From the NCBI RefSeq assembly GCF_030687535.1, contig NZ_CP117437.1:5267501-5331500 (forward strand): a stretch of 64,000 nt of DNA, written 5' to 3'. Position 1 is the stretch's first letter. Each line of letters begins with the position of its first letter. Shown one piece after another: positions 51,959 through 62,628 of the stretch. The notes beneath the pieces were generated by a model. That model was not told the origin of the DNA, made no database searches, and was given only the letters and a program-made list of their open reading frames with translations. A program made the position numbers and the translations under genes. This DNA is from Pseudomonas sp. FP2335. GTDB taxonomy: Bacteria; Pseudomonadota; Gammaproteobacteria; Pseudomonadales; Pseudomonadaceae.

Positions 51959-52842
51959 TCGACGCGTATCAGGCCAGTAGCCAAGCCCGGGTCAATGCGG
52001 CGCTGGAGCCCTTGTTTGTTGCGCCAAGCCCCGAACTCACACGTCTTTATGCAGCCATGCGCTATAGCGTGATGAATGGCGGCAAGCGCGTGCGCCCGTT
52101 ATTGGCCTATGCCGCCTGCGAAGCCCTCGGCGCGCCTGCCGAGCAGGCCAACGGCGCGGCGTGTGCGGTGGAGTTGATCCACGCCTATTCCCTGGTGCAT
52201 GACGATTTGCCGGCCATGGACGATGACGATCTGCGTCGCGGCCAGCCCACCACCCACAAAGCCTTTGACGAAGCCTGCGCGATTCTGGCCGGTGACGGCC
52301 TGCAAAGCCTGGCGTTCAGCGCACTGCTGGACCCGACGCTGAGCGACGCCAACGCCGAGATCCGCTTGCGCATGGTCACCGCCCTGGCCCTGGCGGCGGG
52401 CCCCGCCGGTATGGTCGGCGGCCAGGCCATCGACCTGGGTTCGGTCGGCCAGAAGCTCGATCAACACGCCCTGGAATACATGCACCGCCACAAGACCGGT
52501 GCGCTGATCGAAGCTGCCGTGCAACTCGGCGCCCTGGCCAGTGGCCGTGCCGACGCTGCGCAGTTGGCTGCGTTGAAAACCTATTCCCGCGCCATCGGCC
52601 TGGCTTTCCAGGTGCAGGACGACATCCTCGACGTCGAAAGTGACACCGCGACCCTGGGCAAACGCCAGGGCGCCGACATCGCACGGGACAAACCGACTTA
52701 TCCTGCGCTGCTTGGGCTTGAATCGGCCAAGGCCTACGCCTTGGAACTACGCGACCAGGCCCTGGACGCCCTGCGACCTTTCGACGCGGCAGCCGAGCCA
52801 CTGCGCGACCTGGCGCGGTATATCGTCGAACGCCGGCACTGA
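51955..52842 (+). CDS. ispA: Farnesyl diphosphate synthase (polyprenyl synthetase)
   Basis: Condenses IPP with DMAPP and GPP to farnesyl diphosphate. The 295-residue enzyme has the first Asp-rich motif [14 protein letters not shown], with the two extra residues of the bacterial FPP synthase form, and the second motif [22 protein letters not shown] is the IPP-binding block. It lies between xseB and dxs, which makes an upstream isoprenoid precursor. Confidence 0.96.
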   Translation: MIDAYQASSQARVNAALEPLFVAPSPELTRLYAAMRYSVMNGGKRVRPLLAYAACEALGAPAEQANGAACAVELIHAYSLVHDDLPAMDDDDLRRGQPTTHKAFDEACAILAGDGLQSLAFSALLDPTLSDANAEIRLRMVTALALAAGPAGMVGGQAIDLGSVGQKLDQHALEYMHRHKTGALIEAAVQLGALASGRADAAQLAALKTYSRAIGLAFQVQDDILDVESDTATLGKRQGADIARDKPTYPALLGLESAKAYALELRDQALDALRPFDAAAEPLRDLARYIVERRH

Positions 52843-52907
52843 TTACTGCGGCCATTGCAGCCGCATATCAGCCAAGTTCGGCGCTCTGCGTGGGCAGTTT
52901 GCGATGC

Positions 52908-52936
52908 TTGAGGTAAACTGCCGCCTCTTCTATACC
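52908..52936 (+). promoter_or_regulatory. Promoter candidate for dxs
   Basis: TTGAGG (52908-52913), 17-base spacer, TATACC (52931-52936), 16 bases before the dxs ATG. The start site would fall almost on the start codon, so the mRNA leader would be very short, or transcription comes mainly from xseB-ispA. Confidence 0.4.
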
Positions 52937-52952
52937 TATAACGATTCGCCTG

Positions 52953-54851
52953 ATGCCCACGACGTTTCAAGAGATTCCCCGCAAGCGCCCGTCCACGCCC
53001 CTGCTCGACCGTGCTGCCACGCCGGCCGGCCTGCGTCGTCTGGGTGAAGCCGAGCTGGAAACCCTGGCCGATGAGTTGCGCCTGGAATTGCTCTACACGG
53101 TCGGCCAGACCGGTGGGCATTTCGGTGCCGGCCTGGGCGTCATCGAGCTGACTATCGCCCTGCATTACGTGTTCGACACCCCGGACGACCGGCTGGTGTG
53201 GGACGTGGGCCATCAGGCGTATCCGCATAAAATCCTCACGGGCCGCCGCGACCAGATGGGCAGCCTGCGCCAGAAGGACGGCATTGCCGCCTTCCCGCGT
53301 CGCTCCGAGAGCGAGTACGACACCTTTGGCGTCGGTCACTCCAGCACCTCCATCAGTGCCGCGCTGGGCATGGCGATTGCCGCCCGCCTGCAAGGCAGCG
53401 ATCGCAAGGCGATTGCGGTGATCGGTGATGGCGCGCTGACCGCCGGCATGGCCTTCGAAGCGTTGAACCACGCGCCGGAAGTGGACGCCAACATGTTGGT
53501 GATCCTCAACGACAACGACATGTCGATCTCGCGCAACGTCGGTGGCTTGTCCAATTACCTGGCAAAAATCCTTTCCAGCCGCACCTACGCCAGCATGCGC
53601 GAAGGCAGCAAGAAAGTGCTCTCGCGCCTGCCCGGCGCGTGGGAAATTGCCCGGCGCACCGAAGAATATGCCAAGGGCATGCTGGTTCCCGGCACCCTGT
53701 TCGAAGAATTGGGCTGGAACTACATCGGCCCGATCGACGGCCATGACCTGCCGACCCTGATCGCCACGCTGCGCAACATGCGTGACCTCAAGGGCCCGCA
53801 GTTCCTGCACATCGTCACCAAGAAAGGCAAAGGCTTCGCGCCTGCGGAAGTCGACCCGATTGGCTACCACGCCATCACCAAGCTGGAACCGCTGGACGCC
53901 CCCGCCGCCGCGCCGAAAAAGGCCAGTGGGCCGAAGTACTCCGGCGTGTTCGGCGAATGGCTGTGCGACATGGCCGCTGCCGACCCGCGCCTGGTGGGGA
54001 TCACCCCGGCGATGAAGGAGGGCTCCGACCTGGTGGCCTTCAGCGAGCGCTTCCCGCTGCGCTACTTCGACGTGGCGATTGCCGAGCAGCACGCGGTGAC
54101 GTTCGCCGCTGGCATGGCCTGCGAAGGTGCCAAGCCGGTGGTGGCGATCTACTCCACGTTCCTGCAACGCGGCTACGACCAACTGGTACATGACGTCGCC
54201 GTGCAGAACCTCGACGTGCTCTTCGCCATCGACCGCGCCGGCCTGGTTGGCGAAGACGGCCCGACCCACGCCGGCAGCTTCGATTTGTCCTACTTGCGCT
54301 GCATCCCCGGCATGCTGGTGATGACCCCGAGCGACGAGAACGAACTGCGCAAGATGCTCAGCACCGGCCACCTCTACAACGGTCCGGCCGCCGTGCGTTA
54401 CCCCCGCGGCAATGGCCCGAATGCAGTGATCGAGAAGGACCTGGCGCCTATCGAGATCGGCAAGGGCATCGTGCGACGCCAAGGCCGCAAGACAGCGTTC
54501 CTGGTGTTTGGCGTGCAACTGGCCGAAGCCCTGAAAGTGGCCGAGAAGATCGACGCTACCGTGGTCGACATGCGCTTCGTCAAACCGTTGGATGAAGCCT
54601 TGGTCCGCGAGATGGCCGCCAGCCATGAGCTGCTGGTGACGGTTGAAGAAAACGCCATCATGGGCGGCGCGGGTGCGGCGGTCAGCGAGTTCCTGGCGCG
54701 GGAGAACATCCTCAAGTCGGTGCTGCACCTGGGCTTGCCGGATGTGTACGTCGAACACGCCAAGCCGGCGCAAATGCTGGCGGAATGTGGTTTGGATGAA
54801 GCGGGTATCGAGGCGGCGGTACTCAAGCGCACGGTACAACTGGGCCTGTAA
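52953..54851 (+). CDS. dxs: 1-deoxy-D-xylulose-5-phosphate synthase
   Basis: Thiamine-diphosphate enzyme that condenses pyruvate with glyceraldehyde 3-phosphate, the first step of the MEP pathway. The product is 632 residues. Visible blocks are [51 protein letters not shown] (TPP site) and the transketolase-like [16 protein letters not shown] and [16 protein letters not shown] hairpin follows directly. Confidence 0.97.
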   Translation: MPTTFQEIPRKRPSTPLLDRAATPAGLRRLGEAELETLADELRLELLYTVGQTGGHFGAGLGVIELTIALHYVFDTPDDRLVWDVGHQAYPHKILTGRRDQMGSLRQKDGIAAFPRRSESEYDTFGVGHSSTSISAALGMAIAARLQGSDRKAIAVIGDGALTAGMAFEALNHAPEVDANMLVILNDNDMSISRNVGGLSNYLAKILSSRTYASMREGSKKVLSRLPGAWEIARRTEEYAKGMLVPGTLFEELGWNYIGPIDGHDLPTLIATLRNMRDLKGPQFLHIVTKKGKGFAPAEVDPIGYHAITKLEPLDAPAAAPKKASGPKYSGVFGEWLCDMAAADPRLVGITPAMKEGSDLVAFSERFPLRYFDVAIAEQHAVTFAAGMACEGAKPVVAIYSTFLQRGYDQLVHDVAVQNLDVLFAIDRAGLVGEDGPTHAGSFDLSYLRCIPGMLVMTPSDENELRKMLSTGHLYNGPAAVRYPRGNGPNAVIEKDLAPIEIGKGIVRRQGRKTAFLVFGVQLAEALKVAEKIDATVVDMRFVKPLDEALVREMAASHELLVTVEENAIMGGAGAAVSEFLARENILKSVLHLGLPDVYVEHAKPAQMLAECGLDEAGIEAAVLKRTVQLGL

Positions 54852-54861
54852 CCCGGATCAG

Positions 54862-54891
54862 AATGTGGGAGGGGCAAGCCCTTCCCACATT
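54862..54891 (+). terminator. REP-like hairpin after dxs
   Basis: AATGTGGGAGGGG and CCCTTCCCACATT (54862-54874 with 54879-54891) pair at 12 of 13 positions with a CAAG loop. It resembles a collapsed REP element now serving two convergent genes. Confidence 0.6.
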
Positions 54892-54905
54892 GGTTTGGAC
54901 TACCT

Positions 54906-55694
54906 TCAGAGGCTCGGCGCAATCACCTGACACAAGCGCGCCAGCGCCTGCACCATCTGCCCACTGGGCCGCTCCAGCCCTTTGTCCGGCACCACCCGAA
55001 CCCGCATCGCCATCGCCGGCCAGGCATTCCAGGCCTCTTTCTGCGCCTGATCACCGACCAGAATCACCTGCGGATCACGCTGCAACACCGACTCGATGCT
55101 CACCTGCGGCGCAGGCAGCTTGAGGTCATCGAACACATTGCGTGCGCCGCACACCTTCAGCGCATCACTGATGATCTGCTCACCGCCCACGGTATACAGC
55201 GGCTGGTTCCACACCTGGTAAAACACCCGCAACGGCTCGGCGCGCTGGTAACGCCGGCGCAGTTCAACCAGTTGTTCGCGCAAGTTGGCGGCCAATCGGC
55301 GGCCAGCGTCCGCACGCCCCAGTTGCACGGCAATCGCGTCCACCTGAATGACCAGTTGTTCAAGGCTATGGGGGTCGGCGAGGTAAACCGGAATATTCAA
55401 ACGCTGTAGCTGCTCACGCTGCGCCGGGCCGACACTGCCGGGCCACAGCAGGATCAGGTCGGGTTTGAGGCTGAGCAGACGCTCCATGTCCAACTGGCCG
55501 TAGCGCCCGACTGACGGCACCTCTGCCAAGGCTGCCGGCCGTTCGCCGCTGTCGAGCACGCCCACCAGCAGGTCGGCGGCGCCCAGCTCAAGCACGATTT
55601 CAGACAGGGATGGCGCCAGGCTGACTACACGCTCAACCGCCAGCACCTGAACGCTGGATGCCAGCAACACAAGCGCCAGCCAGTGGCGCTTCAT
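54906..55694 (-). CDS. btuF: Periplasmic cobalamin-binding protein (BtuF-like)
   Basis: A 262-residue periplasmic binding protein of the helical-backbone type. A cleavable signal ([19 protein letters not shown]) is followed by ERVVSLAPSLSEIVLELGAADLLVGVLD and VGRYGQLDMERLLSLKPDLILLW, typical of BtuF. B12 uptake would fit the B12-dependent EutBC in the window. No btuC or btuD is adjacent. Iron-siderophore binding is a less likely alternative. The start overlaps the upstream membrane-protein gene by 4 bases. Confidence 0.8.
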   Translation of the reverse strand: MKRHWLALVLLASSVQVLAVERVVSLAPSLSEIVLELGAADLLVGVLDSGERPAALAEVPSVGRYGQLDMERLLSLKPDLILLWPGSVGPAQREQLQRLNIPVYLADPHSLEQLVIQVDAIAVQLGRADAGRRLAANLREQLVELRRRYQRAEPLRVFYQVWNQPLYTVGGEQIISDALKVCGARNVFDDLKLPAPQVSIESVLQRDPQVILVGDQAQKEAWNAWPAMAMRVRVVPDKGLERPSGQMVQALARLCQVIAPSL

Positions 55695-56110
55695 CCCAGT
55701 TGGCGAGGGATGCGGTAGAGGTAAAACAGCACCAGCGTCGACAGCGCCAACAAAAACAGTGGCACCGCTTCGAGGCCGACAAACACCGCCAGCGCGCCGA
55801 TCCAGGCCGGTATGGCGGCAATCAGCAAGGCGGTACGTCGGCGGGCTGCCAGGGTGATCCAGGCCGCGGGCTCTTCAGGGGTATCGAGGGCTTTGGAGGT
55901 GGCGATCAACGCGTGTTTATAGCCGTGAAAGTAACGCAGGCTGAGAAACATCGAGGCCACGCCGGCGATAAAGAACGGCATGGCCAGTACCGGCAGCAGG
56001 GCTTCGGTCTGGCCAAACACCAGGTTGATCACAAACAAAGGCAGCAGCGCCAGGGCCAGGTACTGCCACCAGTTGAAGGACAGTCGCCGTTTCACCTGGC
56101 CACGGGTCAC
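55691..56110 (-). CDS. Small conserved membrane protein
   Basis: A 139-residue protein with four hydrophobic segments (about 17-33, 38-57, 92-110, 113-131) joined by a basic loop after [15 protein letters not shown]. No family recognised. It is bound to ribA and the btuF-like gene by 4-base overlaps on both sides, so the three are translated together. Confidence 0.8.
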   Translation of the reverse strand: MTRGQVKRRLSFNWWQYLALALLPLFVINLVFGQTEALLPVLAMPFFIAGVASMFLSLRYFHGYKHALIATSKALDTPEEPAAWITLAARRRTALLIAAIPAWIGALAVFVGLEAVPLFLLALSTLVLFYLYRIPRQLG

Positions 56111-56724
56111 GCGCGGTCGACCTCGCCCTGATGCTCATTGCCCATCATGTGGTCGAGCTTGCTGGCTTTGGTGGCCAGGTAAAGCTTGTTGTGCGGGTTG
56201 TGCCCGGTGTGCAGCGGCACACGCTCGGCGACGGTGATACCCATTTCGGTCAAGGCCTTGACCTTGCGCGGGTTGTTGGTCATCAAGCGCAGGGACTTGA
56301 CGCCCAGGTGCTCGAGCATCGGCAGGCAGATCGCATAGTCCCGCTGGTCGGCGGCAAACCCCAGGCGCTCGTTGGCTTCGACGGTGTCGGCGCCGCCATC
56401 TTGCAACTCATAGGCGCGGATCTTGTTCATCAGGCCAATGCCACGGCCTTCCTGGCGCAGATACAGCAACACACCACGGCCTTCACGGGCGATGGCACGC
56501 ATGGCGGCTTCCAGTTGTGAACCACAGTCGCAACGCTGGCTGAACAGTGCATCGCCAGTCAGGCATTCGGAGTGCACGCGGCCAAGCACCGGCGCGCCGT
56601 CAGCGATGTCGCCAAGGCTGAGCACAACGTGCTCGCGGCCGGTGGCTTCTTCGAGAAAGCCGTTCATGGTGAACGTGGCAAAAGGGGTAGGCAGCTTGGA
56701 AGCGGCGACGAAAACGACGGGCAC
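56107..56724 (-). CDS. ribA: GTP cyclohydrolase II
   Basis: First committed enzyme of riboflavin synthesis, opening GTP to the pyrimidine. The 205-residue protein starts at GTG 56724 with GGAG six bases upstream. The zinc site [14 protein letters not shown] is intact (three Cys), followed by [31 protein letters not shown] and the C-terminal [11 protein letters not shown]. It is the functional RibA; the RibA-like half of the ribBA gene in this window lacks the zinc cysteines. Confidence 0.96.
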   Translation of the reverse strand: MPVVFVAASKLPTPFATFTMNGFLEEATGREHVVLSLGDIADGAPVLGRVHSECLTGDALFSQRCDCGSQLEAAMRAIAREGRGVLLYLRQEGRGIGLMNKIRAYELQDGGADTVEANERLGFAADQRDYAICLPMLEHLGVKSLRLMTNNPRKVKALTEMGITVAERVPLHTGHNPHNKLYLATKASKLDHMMGNEHQGEVDRA

Positions 56725-56853
56725 CGTGTGCTCCTGATTTCAGTTTTTACAAAGGCGGCCATTGTAACAGCACGTTCCTACAGACGCTTAAGCTGAATTA
56801 TCGCTGATAAAGATCAATCGGTTCGATTGGCCTTCATCCCGGTTCTATGCAGG

Positions 56854-57573
56854 TCAGAACGGATACGGCTGTTTCCAGCGTTCAAAGATCGGTTTCAGCT
56901 CGCCGCTGCTCACAAGGGCGGCCATGCGCCGGTCAAATACCGCCATCAGGCTGCGGCCTCGTTCGGTATCGGCAAAACCCACGTACAGCGGCAGTTCCGC
57001 GAGATGCGTCAGTTTGAACCTGGAAGGGTCCGGCGCTTGCTTGAGGACTTCGCTGACCTCGGTCAGGGCATCGATATAGAAGTCCGCCCGGGCATGCAGG
57101 AGCATTGACGTGACGCTGTCGCGCCGCTCGATCTGGTTGAAACGCTGCACATTGGGCAGGTAGTCCTCGTACTTGTAGCCGCGCACCCAGGCCAGGCGAT
57201 AGTTGCCCAATGTGGCCAACGTCGGCGGTGGCGTGCTGGCCAGTCCAAGGGCGTAGATATGGTCGGAGTCGAAATTCGAACGGGGATACAACACCCCGGT
57301 GGCTTCGTCGCGATAGGCGCCCACCCAGCCGTCCACCTCGCCGCGCTGGGTAAGGCCGACCGAGCGTGTATAGGGTTCGGTACGGGTTTGCAGGGTGATT
57401 CCCTCCGGCTCGAACACCTGGCGCAAGACGTCCCAGGCCAGACCGCTGCCATCGGTATTGGTGTAGTCGTCCCAGGCTTCACTGGCGAGCAGAACCTTGC
57501 CGGGCACCTGATCGGCCTGAGCCAAAGATGTCATTGCGCACAGTAGGATAAGCAGCCAGCGGCGCACATCCAT
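56854..57573 (-). CDS. Periplasmic solute-binding protein, family 3
   Basis: A 239-residue exported protein (signal MDVRRWLLILLCAMTSLAQA) of the amino-acid-binding SBP_bac_3 fold: VLLASEAWDDYTNTDGSGLAWDVLRQVF and a C-terminal AELPLYVGFADTERGRSLMAVFDRRM. Many orphan members of this type in Pseudomonas have unknown ligands and no permease nearby, as here. It stands where pgpA follows thiL in other pseudomonads. Confidence 0.83.
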   Translation of the reverse strand: MDVRRWLLILLCAMTSLAQADQVPGKVLLASEAWDDYTNTDGSGLAWDVLRQVFEPEGITLQTRTEPYTRSVGLTQRGEVDGWVGAYRDEATGVLYPRSNFDSDHIYALGLASTPPPTLATLGNYRLAWVRGYKYEDYLPNVQRFNQIERRDSVTSMLLHARADFYIDALTEVSEVLKQAPDPSRFKLTHLAELPLYVGFADTERGRSLMAVFDRRMAALVSSGELKPIFERWKQPYPF

Positions 57574-57628
57574 ACGGACAACCTCCTACTTCGTAACCAT
57601 CGGATAGAGGGTAGCGCAGCGCGCCGAC

Positions 57629-58597
57629 TTACGGCGCATCGCGAAAGTGCTGATAACCGCGCACGGCCGGGGTGATGTCCCGCCCGTTGGCGTCCAGCAG
57701 CGTCACGCCCTGCCCCACCTCGACCCGGCCAATCACCCGCACCGGCCAACCGCTGGCCAGCAACGGCGCCAGTTCGGCAGGTGGCAGGGTGAACGCCAGC
57801 ACATAATCATCGCCGCCACTCAACGCGGCCACACGCGCTTCGTCATCGCCGACAAACGCCAGCAACGCCTCTGACAGCGGTAATCGCTCGCGCTCGATCA
57901 ACAGGCTGACGGCCGAAGCCTTGGCGATATGCCCGCAATCAGCCAGCAGACCGTCGGAGATGTCCATCGCAGACGTAGCCTTGCCCCGCAGCGCCAGCCC
58001 CAGGGCCAGTTGCGGTTGTGGCGACCAGTAATGGGCCAGCAACGGTTCGGTGATGGCTGCGTCGGCGCTGCGCTGCCCCAGGACCAACGGCAAGGCACCG
58101 GCGGCGTTGCCCAGCTCACCGCCCACGCACAGCAGGTCGCCCGGCTGCGCACCGCTGCGGGTCAACGCCTGCCCGGCCGGCACACGACCGAACACGGTCA
58201 GGGTCAGGCTCAGCGGGCCACGTGTGGTGTCACCGCCCACTAGACCCACGCCGCAACTCTGCGCCATGGCGTTCAAACCTTGGGCATAGCGTTGCAGCCA
58301 ATCGGCATCCACGGTCGGCGTGGTCAGGGCAAGGGTAAATGCGAGGGGATGGGCGCCCATGGCCGCCAGGTCGCTTACCGCCACGGCCAACGAGCGCTGG
58401 CCGAGCAGGAACGGGTCGCAAGGGTCGGAAAAATGCACCCCAGCCACCAAGGTATCGGTGGAGATTGCCAACTGCTCCCCAGCGGGGAGCGCCAGCAAGG
58501 CGCAGTCATCGCCGATCCCCAGGGCAATGCCTTCGCCGCCCTGCGCACAGGGCGCGGCGGCGAAGTATTTACGGATCAGCTCAAACTCGCCCATCAA
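57629..58597 (-). CDS. thiL: Thiamine-monophosphate kinase
   Basis: Phosphorylates thiamine monophosphate to the diphosphate cofactor used by Dxs. The 322-residue protein starts MMGEFELIRKYFA with the family blocks GIGDDCALL, ISTDTLVAGVHFSDPCDPFLLGQRSLAVAVSDLAAMGAHP and MDISDGLLADCGHIA. It ends RGYQHFRDAP, close to the normal C-terminus. It lies 15 bases after nusB as the last gene of the riboflavin/thiamine operon. Confidence 0.96.
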   Translation of the reverse strand: MMGEFELIRKYFAAAPCAQGGEGIALGIGDDCALLALPAGEQLAISTDTLVAGVHFSDPCDPFLLGQRSLAVAVSDLAAMGAHPLAFTLALTTPTVDADWLQRYAQGLNAMAQSCGVGLVGGDTTRGPLSLTLTVFGRVPAGQALTRSGAQPGDLLCVGGELGNAAGALPLVLGQRSADAAITEPLLAHYWSPQPQLALGLALRGKATSAMDISDGLLADCGHIAKASAVSLLIERERLPLSEALLAFVGDDEARVAALSGGDDYVLAFTLPPAELAPLLASGWPVRVIGRVEVGQGVTLLDANGRDITPAVRGYQHFRDAP

Positions 58598-58612
58598 GAA
58601 TTCAAGCGCAGG

Positions 58613-59113
58613 TTAGCGCTTGTACGCCTTCACTTCGGCTTCGCGCAGGCGCGGGGCCAGCTTGTCGAGCACGCCATTGACGAACTTGTGACCGTCGGTC
58701 GAACCGTAGACTTTCGCCAGTTCGATGCCTTCGTTGATCACTACGCGGTACGGCACGTCGACGCGATAGAGCAGTTCCCAAGCGGACAGGCGCATCACGC
58801 ACAGTTCAACCGGGTCCAGTTCGTCGATGGTCAGGTCCAGGCAAGGTGCCAGGGCCGTGTCGATCTCGGTCAGGTGCGCATGCACGCCGTGCAGGATGTC
58901 GTGGAAATACGGCAGGTCGGCGAAGGTGAAATCGTTGTCGACGCGAAACTGCGCTTCGATTTCGTTCAGCGAGGCACCGGCCAGGTGACGTTGGTACAGC
59001 GCCTGGGTCGCCAACTGACGAGCAGCGCGACGCTTCTCGTTCTTCGATGGCTTGCCGGCATCGGCTGGACGCTCGTCGCGTGGGTTGAAACGATCGCTCT
59101 CGTCGGAAATCAC
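58613..59113 (-). CDS. nusB: Transcription antitermination factor NusB
   Basis: Binds boxA RNA with NusE in rRNA antitermination. The 166-residue protein has an acidic/basic leader of about 25 residues, then [30 protein letters not shown] and [46 protein letters not shown], the full NusB core. It overlaps ribH by 4 bases. Confidence 0.97.
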   Translation of the reverse strand: MISDESDRFNPRDERPADAGKPSKNEKRRAARQLATQALYQRHLAGASLNEIEAQFRVDNDFTFADLPYFHDILHGVHAHLTEIDTALAPCLDLTIDELDPVELCVMRLSAWELLYRVDVPYRVVINEGIELAKVYGSTDGHKFVNGVLDKLAPRLREAEVKAYKR

Positions 59114-59586
59114 TTGGCCTCCAACTGCGACAGCAGGCTGACCATTTCCAGGGCGGACAGGGCAGCTTCAGCACCTTTGTTGCCGGCCTTGGTGCCGGAA
59201 CGCTCGATGGCTTGCTCGATGGAATCAACGGTCAGAACGCCGAACGCAACCGGCACGCCGAACTCCATGGACACCTGGGCCAGGCCCTTGGTGCATTCGC
59301 CAGCCACGTATTCGAAGTGCGGAGTGCCGCCTCGAATGACCGCGCCCAGGGCGATGATCGCCGCGTATTCGCCCTGTTGAGCAACTTTTTGCGCAACCAG
59401 CGGAATTTCGAAGGCGCCAGGCGCACGGATGATCGTGATGTCGCTCTCGCTCACACCGTGGCGAACCAGGGCGTCCACGGCACCGCTTACCAGGCTTTCA
59501 ACCACGAAGCTGTTGAAGCGGCCAACCACCAGGGCGTAGCGGCCTTTGGGGGCGATGAAGGTACCTTCGATGGTCTTCAGGGTCAT
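59110..59586 (-). CDS. ribH: 6,7-dimethyl-8-ribityllumazine synthase
   Basis: Penultimate riboflavin enzyme, forming icosahedral or decameric shells. The 158-residue protein has the blocks [60 protein letters not shown] and [24 protein letters not shown]. The 88-base gap to ribBA holds no visible riboswitch. Confidence 0.97.
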   Translation of the reverse strand: MTLKTIEGTFIAPKGRYALVVGRFNSFVVESLVSGAVDALVRHGVSESDITIIRAPGAFEIPLVAQKVAQQGEYAAIIALGAVIRGGTPHFEYVAGECTKGLAQVSMEFGVPVAFGVLTVDSIEQAIERSGTKAGNKGAEAALSALEMVSLLSQLEAK

Positions 59587-59674
59587 TCGACAAATCTCTT
59601 AAAGAGCGGGGACGCGAAAAGTGCGTCCCTTAGTGATGATTTAACCGCGAACAAGGGGCAGAAATCGCCGGCCT

Positions 59675-60766
59675 TTATTCGGAGGGCACGTATTCTACAA
59701 CTTCCAGGTCGAAACCGGATATGGCATTAAATTTCATCGGTGCGCTCATCAGGCGCATTTTGCGCACGCCCAGATCACGCAGGATCTGCGAACCGGCACC
59801 GACAATGCTGTAGGTGGTCGGCTTTTTCACCGGCGCGTGGTCGGCCGTTTCACGGATATGCGCCAGCAGCACATCGCCATCCAGCGGGTGGCCGAGCAAC
59901 AGCACCACACCGCTGCCGGCCTCGGAGACCGCAGCCATCGCGGCGCGCAGGCTCCAGCGGCCCGGCTGCTTGACCATCAGCAGATCGCGCAGTGGGTCCA
60001 TGTTGTGCACGCGCACCAGGGTCGGCTCTTCGGCGCACACGGTGCCCAGGGTCAGGGCCATGTGCACGTCGCCTTCCACTGAATCACGGTAGGTCACCAA
60101 ATTGAATTGGCCCAGTTCGCTGTCCAGTGGCTGCTCGGCAATCCGCTGAACGGTACGTTCGTGGATCATCCGGTAGTGAATCAGGTCGGCGATGGTGCCG
60201 ATCTTGATGTCGTGTTCGGCGGCAAACGCCTCGAGTTCGGTGCGACGGGCCATGGTGCCGTCGTCGTTCATCACTTCGCAGATCACGCCGCTGGGCTCGA
60301 AACCGGCCATGCGCGCCAGGTCGCAGGCGGCTTCGGTGTGGCCGGCGCGGGCCAGGGTGCCACCCGGTTGGGCCATCAACGGGAAGATGTGGCCGGGGCT
60401 GACGATGTCTTCGGCCTTGGCGTCCTTCGCGGCGGCCGCTTGCACGGTGCGTGCGCGGTCGGCAGCGGAGATACCGGTGGTGACGCCCGTCGTCGCTTCG
60501 ATGGACACGGTGAACTTGGTGCCAAACCCGGAGCCGTTGCGCGGCGCCATCAACGGCAGCTTGAGCAATTCGCAGCGCTCGCGGCTCATGGGCATGCAGA
60601 TCAACCCACGGGCGTGCTTGGCCATGAAGTTGATGTGCTCGGGCTTGCAGGCCTCGGCGGCCATGATGATGTCGCCTTCGTTCTCGCGGTCTTCGTCATC
60701 CATGAGGATGACCATCTTGCCTTGGCGGATGTCTTCAACCAGTTCTTCGATGCTATTGAGCGCCAC
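59675..60766 (-). CDS. ribBA: 3,4-dihydroxy-2-butanone-4-phosphate synthase with degenerate GTP cyclohydrolase II domain
   Basis: The N-terminal half (residues 1-205) is a full RibB: DDEDRENEGD (23-32), acid residues for Mg and substrate, and GHTEAACDLARMAG. It makes the four-carbon unit for lumazine. The C-terminal half resembles RibA in fold (FNLVTYRDSVEGDVHMAL, LVRVHNMDPLRDLL) but lacks the three zinc-binding cysteines and the CDC motif, so it should not open GTP. A complete ribA lies at 56107-56724. The product is 363 residues. Confidence 0.95.
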   Translation of the reverse strand: MALNSIEELVEDIRQGKMVILMDDEDRENEGDIIMAAEACKPEHINFMAKHARGLICMPMSRERCELLKLPLMAPRNGSGFGTKFTVSIEATTGVTTGISAADRARTVQAAAAKDAKAEDIVSPGHIFPLMAQPGGTLARAGHTEAACDLARMAGFEPSGVICEVMNDDGTMARRTELEAFAAEHDIKIGTIADLIHYRMIHERTVQRIAEQPLDSELGQFNLVTYRDSVEGDVHMALTLGTVCAEEPTLVRVHNMDPLRDLLMVKQPGRWSLRAAMAAVSEAGSGVVLLLGHPLDGDVLLAHIRETADHAPVKKPTTYSIVGAGSQILRDLGVRKMRLMSAPMKFNAISGFDLEVVEYVPSE

Positions 60767-60781
60767 GTGGCACCCCCTTGG

Positions 60782-61444
60782 TCAGGATTTCAGGTAGCCG
60801 TTAGCGGCCAGAAAACTTTCGGTGATGTTACTTCCGGTTGGCTCTGCGGCCTTATCGCCCAGTAACAGGCGCTCCAGGTAACGGGCAAGCAAGTCGACTT
60901 CCAGGTTCACCCGGCGGCCTGGCTGGTAGGACGCCATGATGGTTTCGCTGAGGGTGTGGGGAATGATGGTCAGTTCGAATTCGGCGCCGTTCACGGCGTT
61001 CACGGTCAGGCTGGTGCCATCGACGGTGATCGAGCCTTTGTGCGCGATGTACTTGGCCAGCTCTTTGGGCGCGCGGATACGGAACTCCACGGCACGCGCG
61101 TTTTCGCTGCGGGCTACCACTTCGCCGACGCCGTCGACGTGGCCGCTGACCAGGTGACCGCCGAGGCGGGTGGTCGGGGTCAGGGCTTTTTCCAGGTTCA
61201 CCGGGCTGCCGGCCTTGAGGTCGTTCATCGCGGTGCAATCCAGGGTTTCCCGGCTGACGTCGGCGGCAAAGCCGTTGCCCGGCAACTCGATGACGGTCAG
61301 GCACACGCCGTTGATCGCGATGCTGTCACCCAGCTTGACGTCGCCGAGGTCGAGCTTGCCGGTTTCAACCGACAGGCGCACATCGCCGCCTTTTGGGGTC
61401 ATGGCGCGGATGCTGCCGATGGATTCGATGATGCCGGTGAACAT
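60782..61444 (-). CDS. ribE: Riboflavin synthase alpha chain
   Basis: Dismutates two lumazines to riboflavin. The 220-residue trimeric enzyme shows its two homologous halves: MFTGIIESIGSIRAM with LGDSIAINGVCLTV, and LGGHLVSGHVDGVGEV with KGSITVDGTSLTVNAV. It is also called ribC in some pseudomonads. It lies 15 bases before ribBA. Confidence 0.97.
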   Translation of the reverse strand: MFTGIIESIGSIRAMTPKGGDVRLSVETGKLDLGDVKLGDSIAINGVCLTVIELPGNGFAADVSRETLDCTAMNDLKAGSPVNLEKALTPTTRLGGHLVSGHVDGVGEVVARSENARAVEFRIRAPKELAKYIAHKGSITVDGTSLTVNAVNGAEFELTIIPHTLSETIMASYQPGRRVNLEVDLLARYLERLLLGDKAAEPTGSNITESFLAANGYLKS

Positions 61445-61491
61445 GGCCTTCTCCTGGAAAACGGTGCGGGCACTTGAGCGCCCGGTCAGAA

Positions 61492-62628
61492 TTATACGCT
61501 CGCGGGTGGAAGCGGGATGGCAGTGACTCGCCAGTCGTCGCCTACAGCGCGCATTTCAGTGATCTTGAGTTGGGGGGCGTCGGCCAGTTTCTCAAGCGGC
61601 CAGTCCAGCAACGGCCGTGCAGCGGAACCGAGGAACTTGCCGGCGATGAATATCACGTACTCATCCACCAGGCCTTGCTGGGCAAATGCCCCCGCCAGGC
61701 TCGGGCCTGCCTCGACCAACACTTCGTTGACGCCACGGGCGGCCAGCGCCACCAGTGCCGAACGCAGGTCGACCTGGCCATCGACACCCGGCACCACCAG
61801 GCATTCGGGGCCCCGTGGGAACTGGTTCTCCGGGGTCACGCAGGTGATGACCAGCGCCGGCCCGGCCTTGAAGAACGGTGCGTTGAGCGGCACGCGCAGG
61901 CGGCCGTCAATCAGTACACGTAGCGGCGGGCGCGACATGGCCAGGGCCGTGGTGGCTTCGTCCAGGCCCAGTTCGGCAGCGCGCACGGTCAGGCGGGCGC
62001 CGTCGGCGAGCACCGTGTCGGCGCCGGTCAGCACCACACTGGCCTCGGCACGCAGGCGCTGCACGGCGGCGCGGGCAGCCGGACCGGTGATCCATTGGCT
62101 TTCGCCACTGGCCATGGCGGTGCGACCGTCCAGGCTCATTGCCAGCTTGACCCGCACGAAGGGCAGGCCGTGTTCCATGCGCTTGAGGAACCCCGGATTC
62201 AATGCGCGGGCCTGGGCTTCCAGCACGCCACTAAAGACCTCGATCCCGGCTTGCGCCAGACGCTGCATGCCGCGCCCGGCCACTTCGGGGTTCGGGTCCT
62301 GCATGCCGGCCACGACGCGCGCGACACCGGCCGTGACCAAGGCATCGGCGCACGGCGGTGTACGCCCGTGGTGGCTGCACGGTTCGAGGGTCACGTACAC
62401 CGTGGCGCCCCGGGCCTTGTCACCGGCGGCGCGCAGGGCGTTGGGCTCGGCGTGGGGCTCGCCGGTGCGCTCATGCCAACCTTCACCGACAATCTGCCCA
62501 TCGCGCACGATCACGCAGCCGACCCGAGGGTTGGGATGGGTGGTGTACAAGCCTTTGCGCGCCAATTCGAGGGCGCGGGCCATGTAGTGGGCGTCCAGGA
62601 CAGCTTGTTCGGCAGACGGTGGGTTCAT
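61492..62628 (-). CDS. ribD: Riboflavin bifunctional deaminase-reductase
   Basis: Two consecutive steps of riboflavin synthesis in 378 residues. The N-terminal cytidine-deaminase-like domain has the zinc site [11 protein letters not shown] and [17 protein letters not shown]. The C-terminal domain is a NADPH reductase ([26 protein letters not shown], and [14 protein letters not shown] near the end). Its ATG overlaps the nrdR stop by 4 bases. Confidence 0.97.
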   Translation of the reverse strand: MNPPSAEQAVLDAHYMARALELARKGLYTTHPNPRVGCVIVRDGQIVGEGWHERTGEPHAEPNALRAAGDKARGATVYVTLEPCSHHGRTPPCADALVTAGVARVVAGMQDPNPEVAGRGMQRLAQAGIEVFSGVLEAQARALNPGFLKRMEHGLPFVRVKLAMSLDGRTAMASGESQWITGPAARAAVQRLRAEASVVLTGADTVLADGARLTVRAAELGLDEATTALAMSRPPLRVLIDGRLRVPLNAPFFKAGPALVITCVTPENQFPRGPECLVVPGVDGQVDLRSALVALAARGVNEVLVEAGPSLAGAFAQQGLVDEYVIFIAGKFLGSAARPLLDWPLEKLADAPQLKITEMRAVGDDWRVTAIPLPPASV

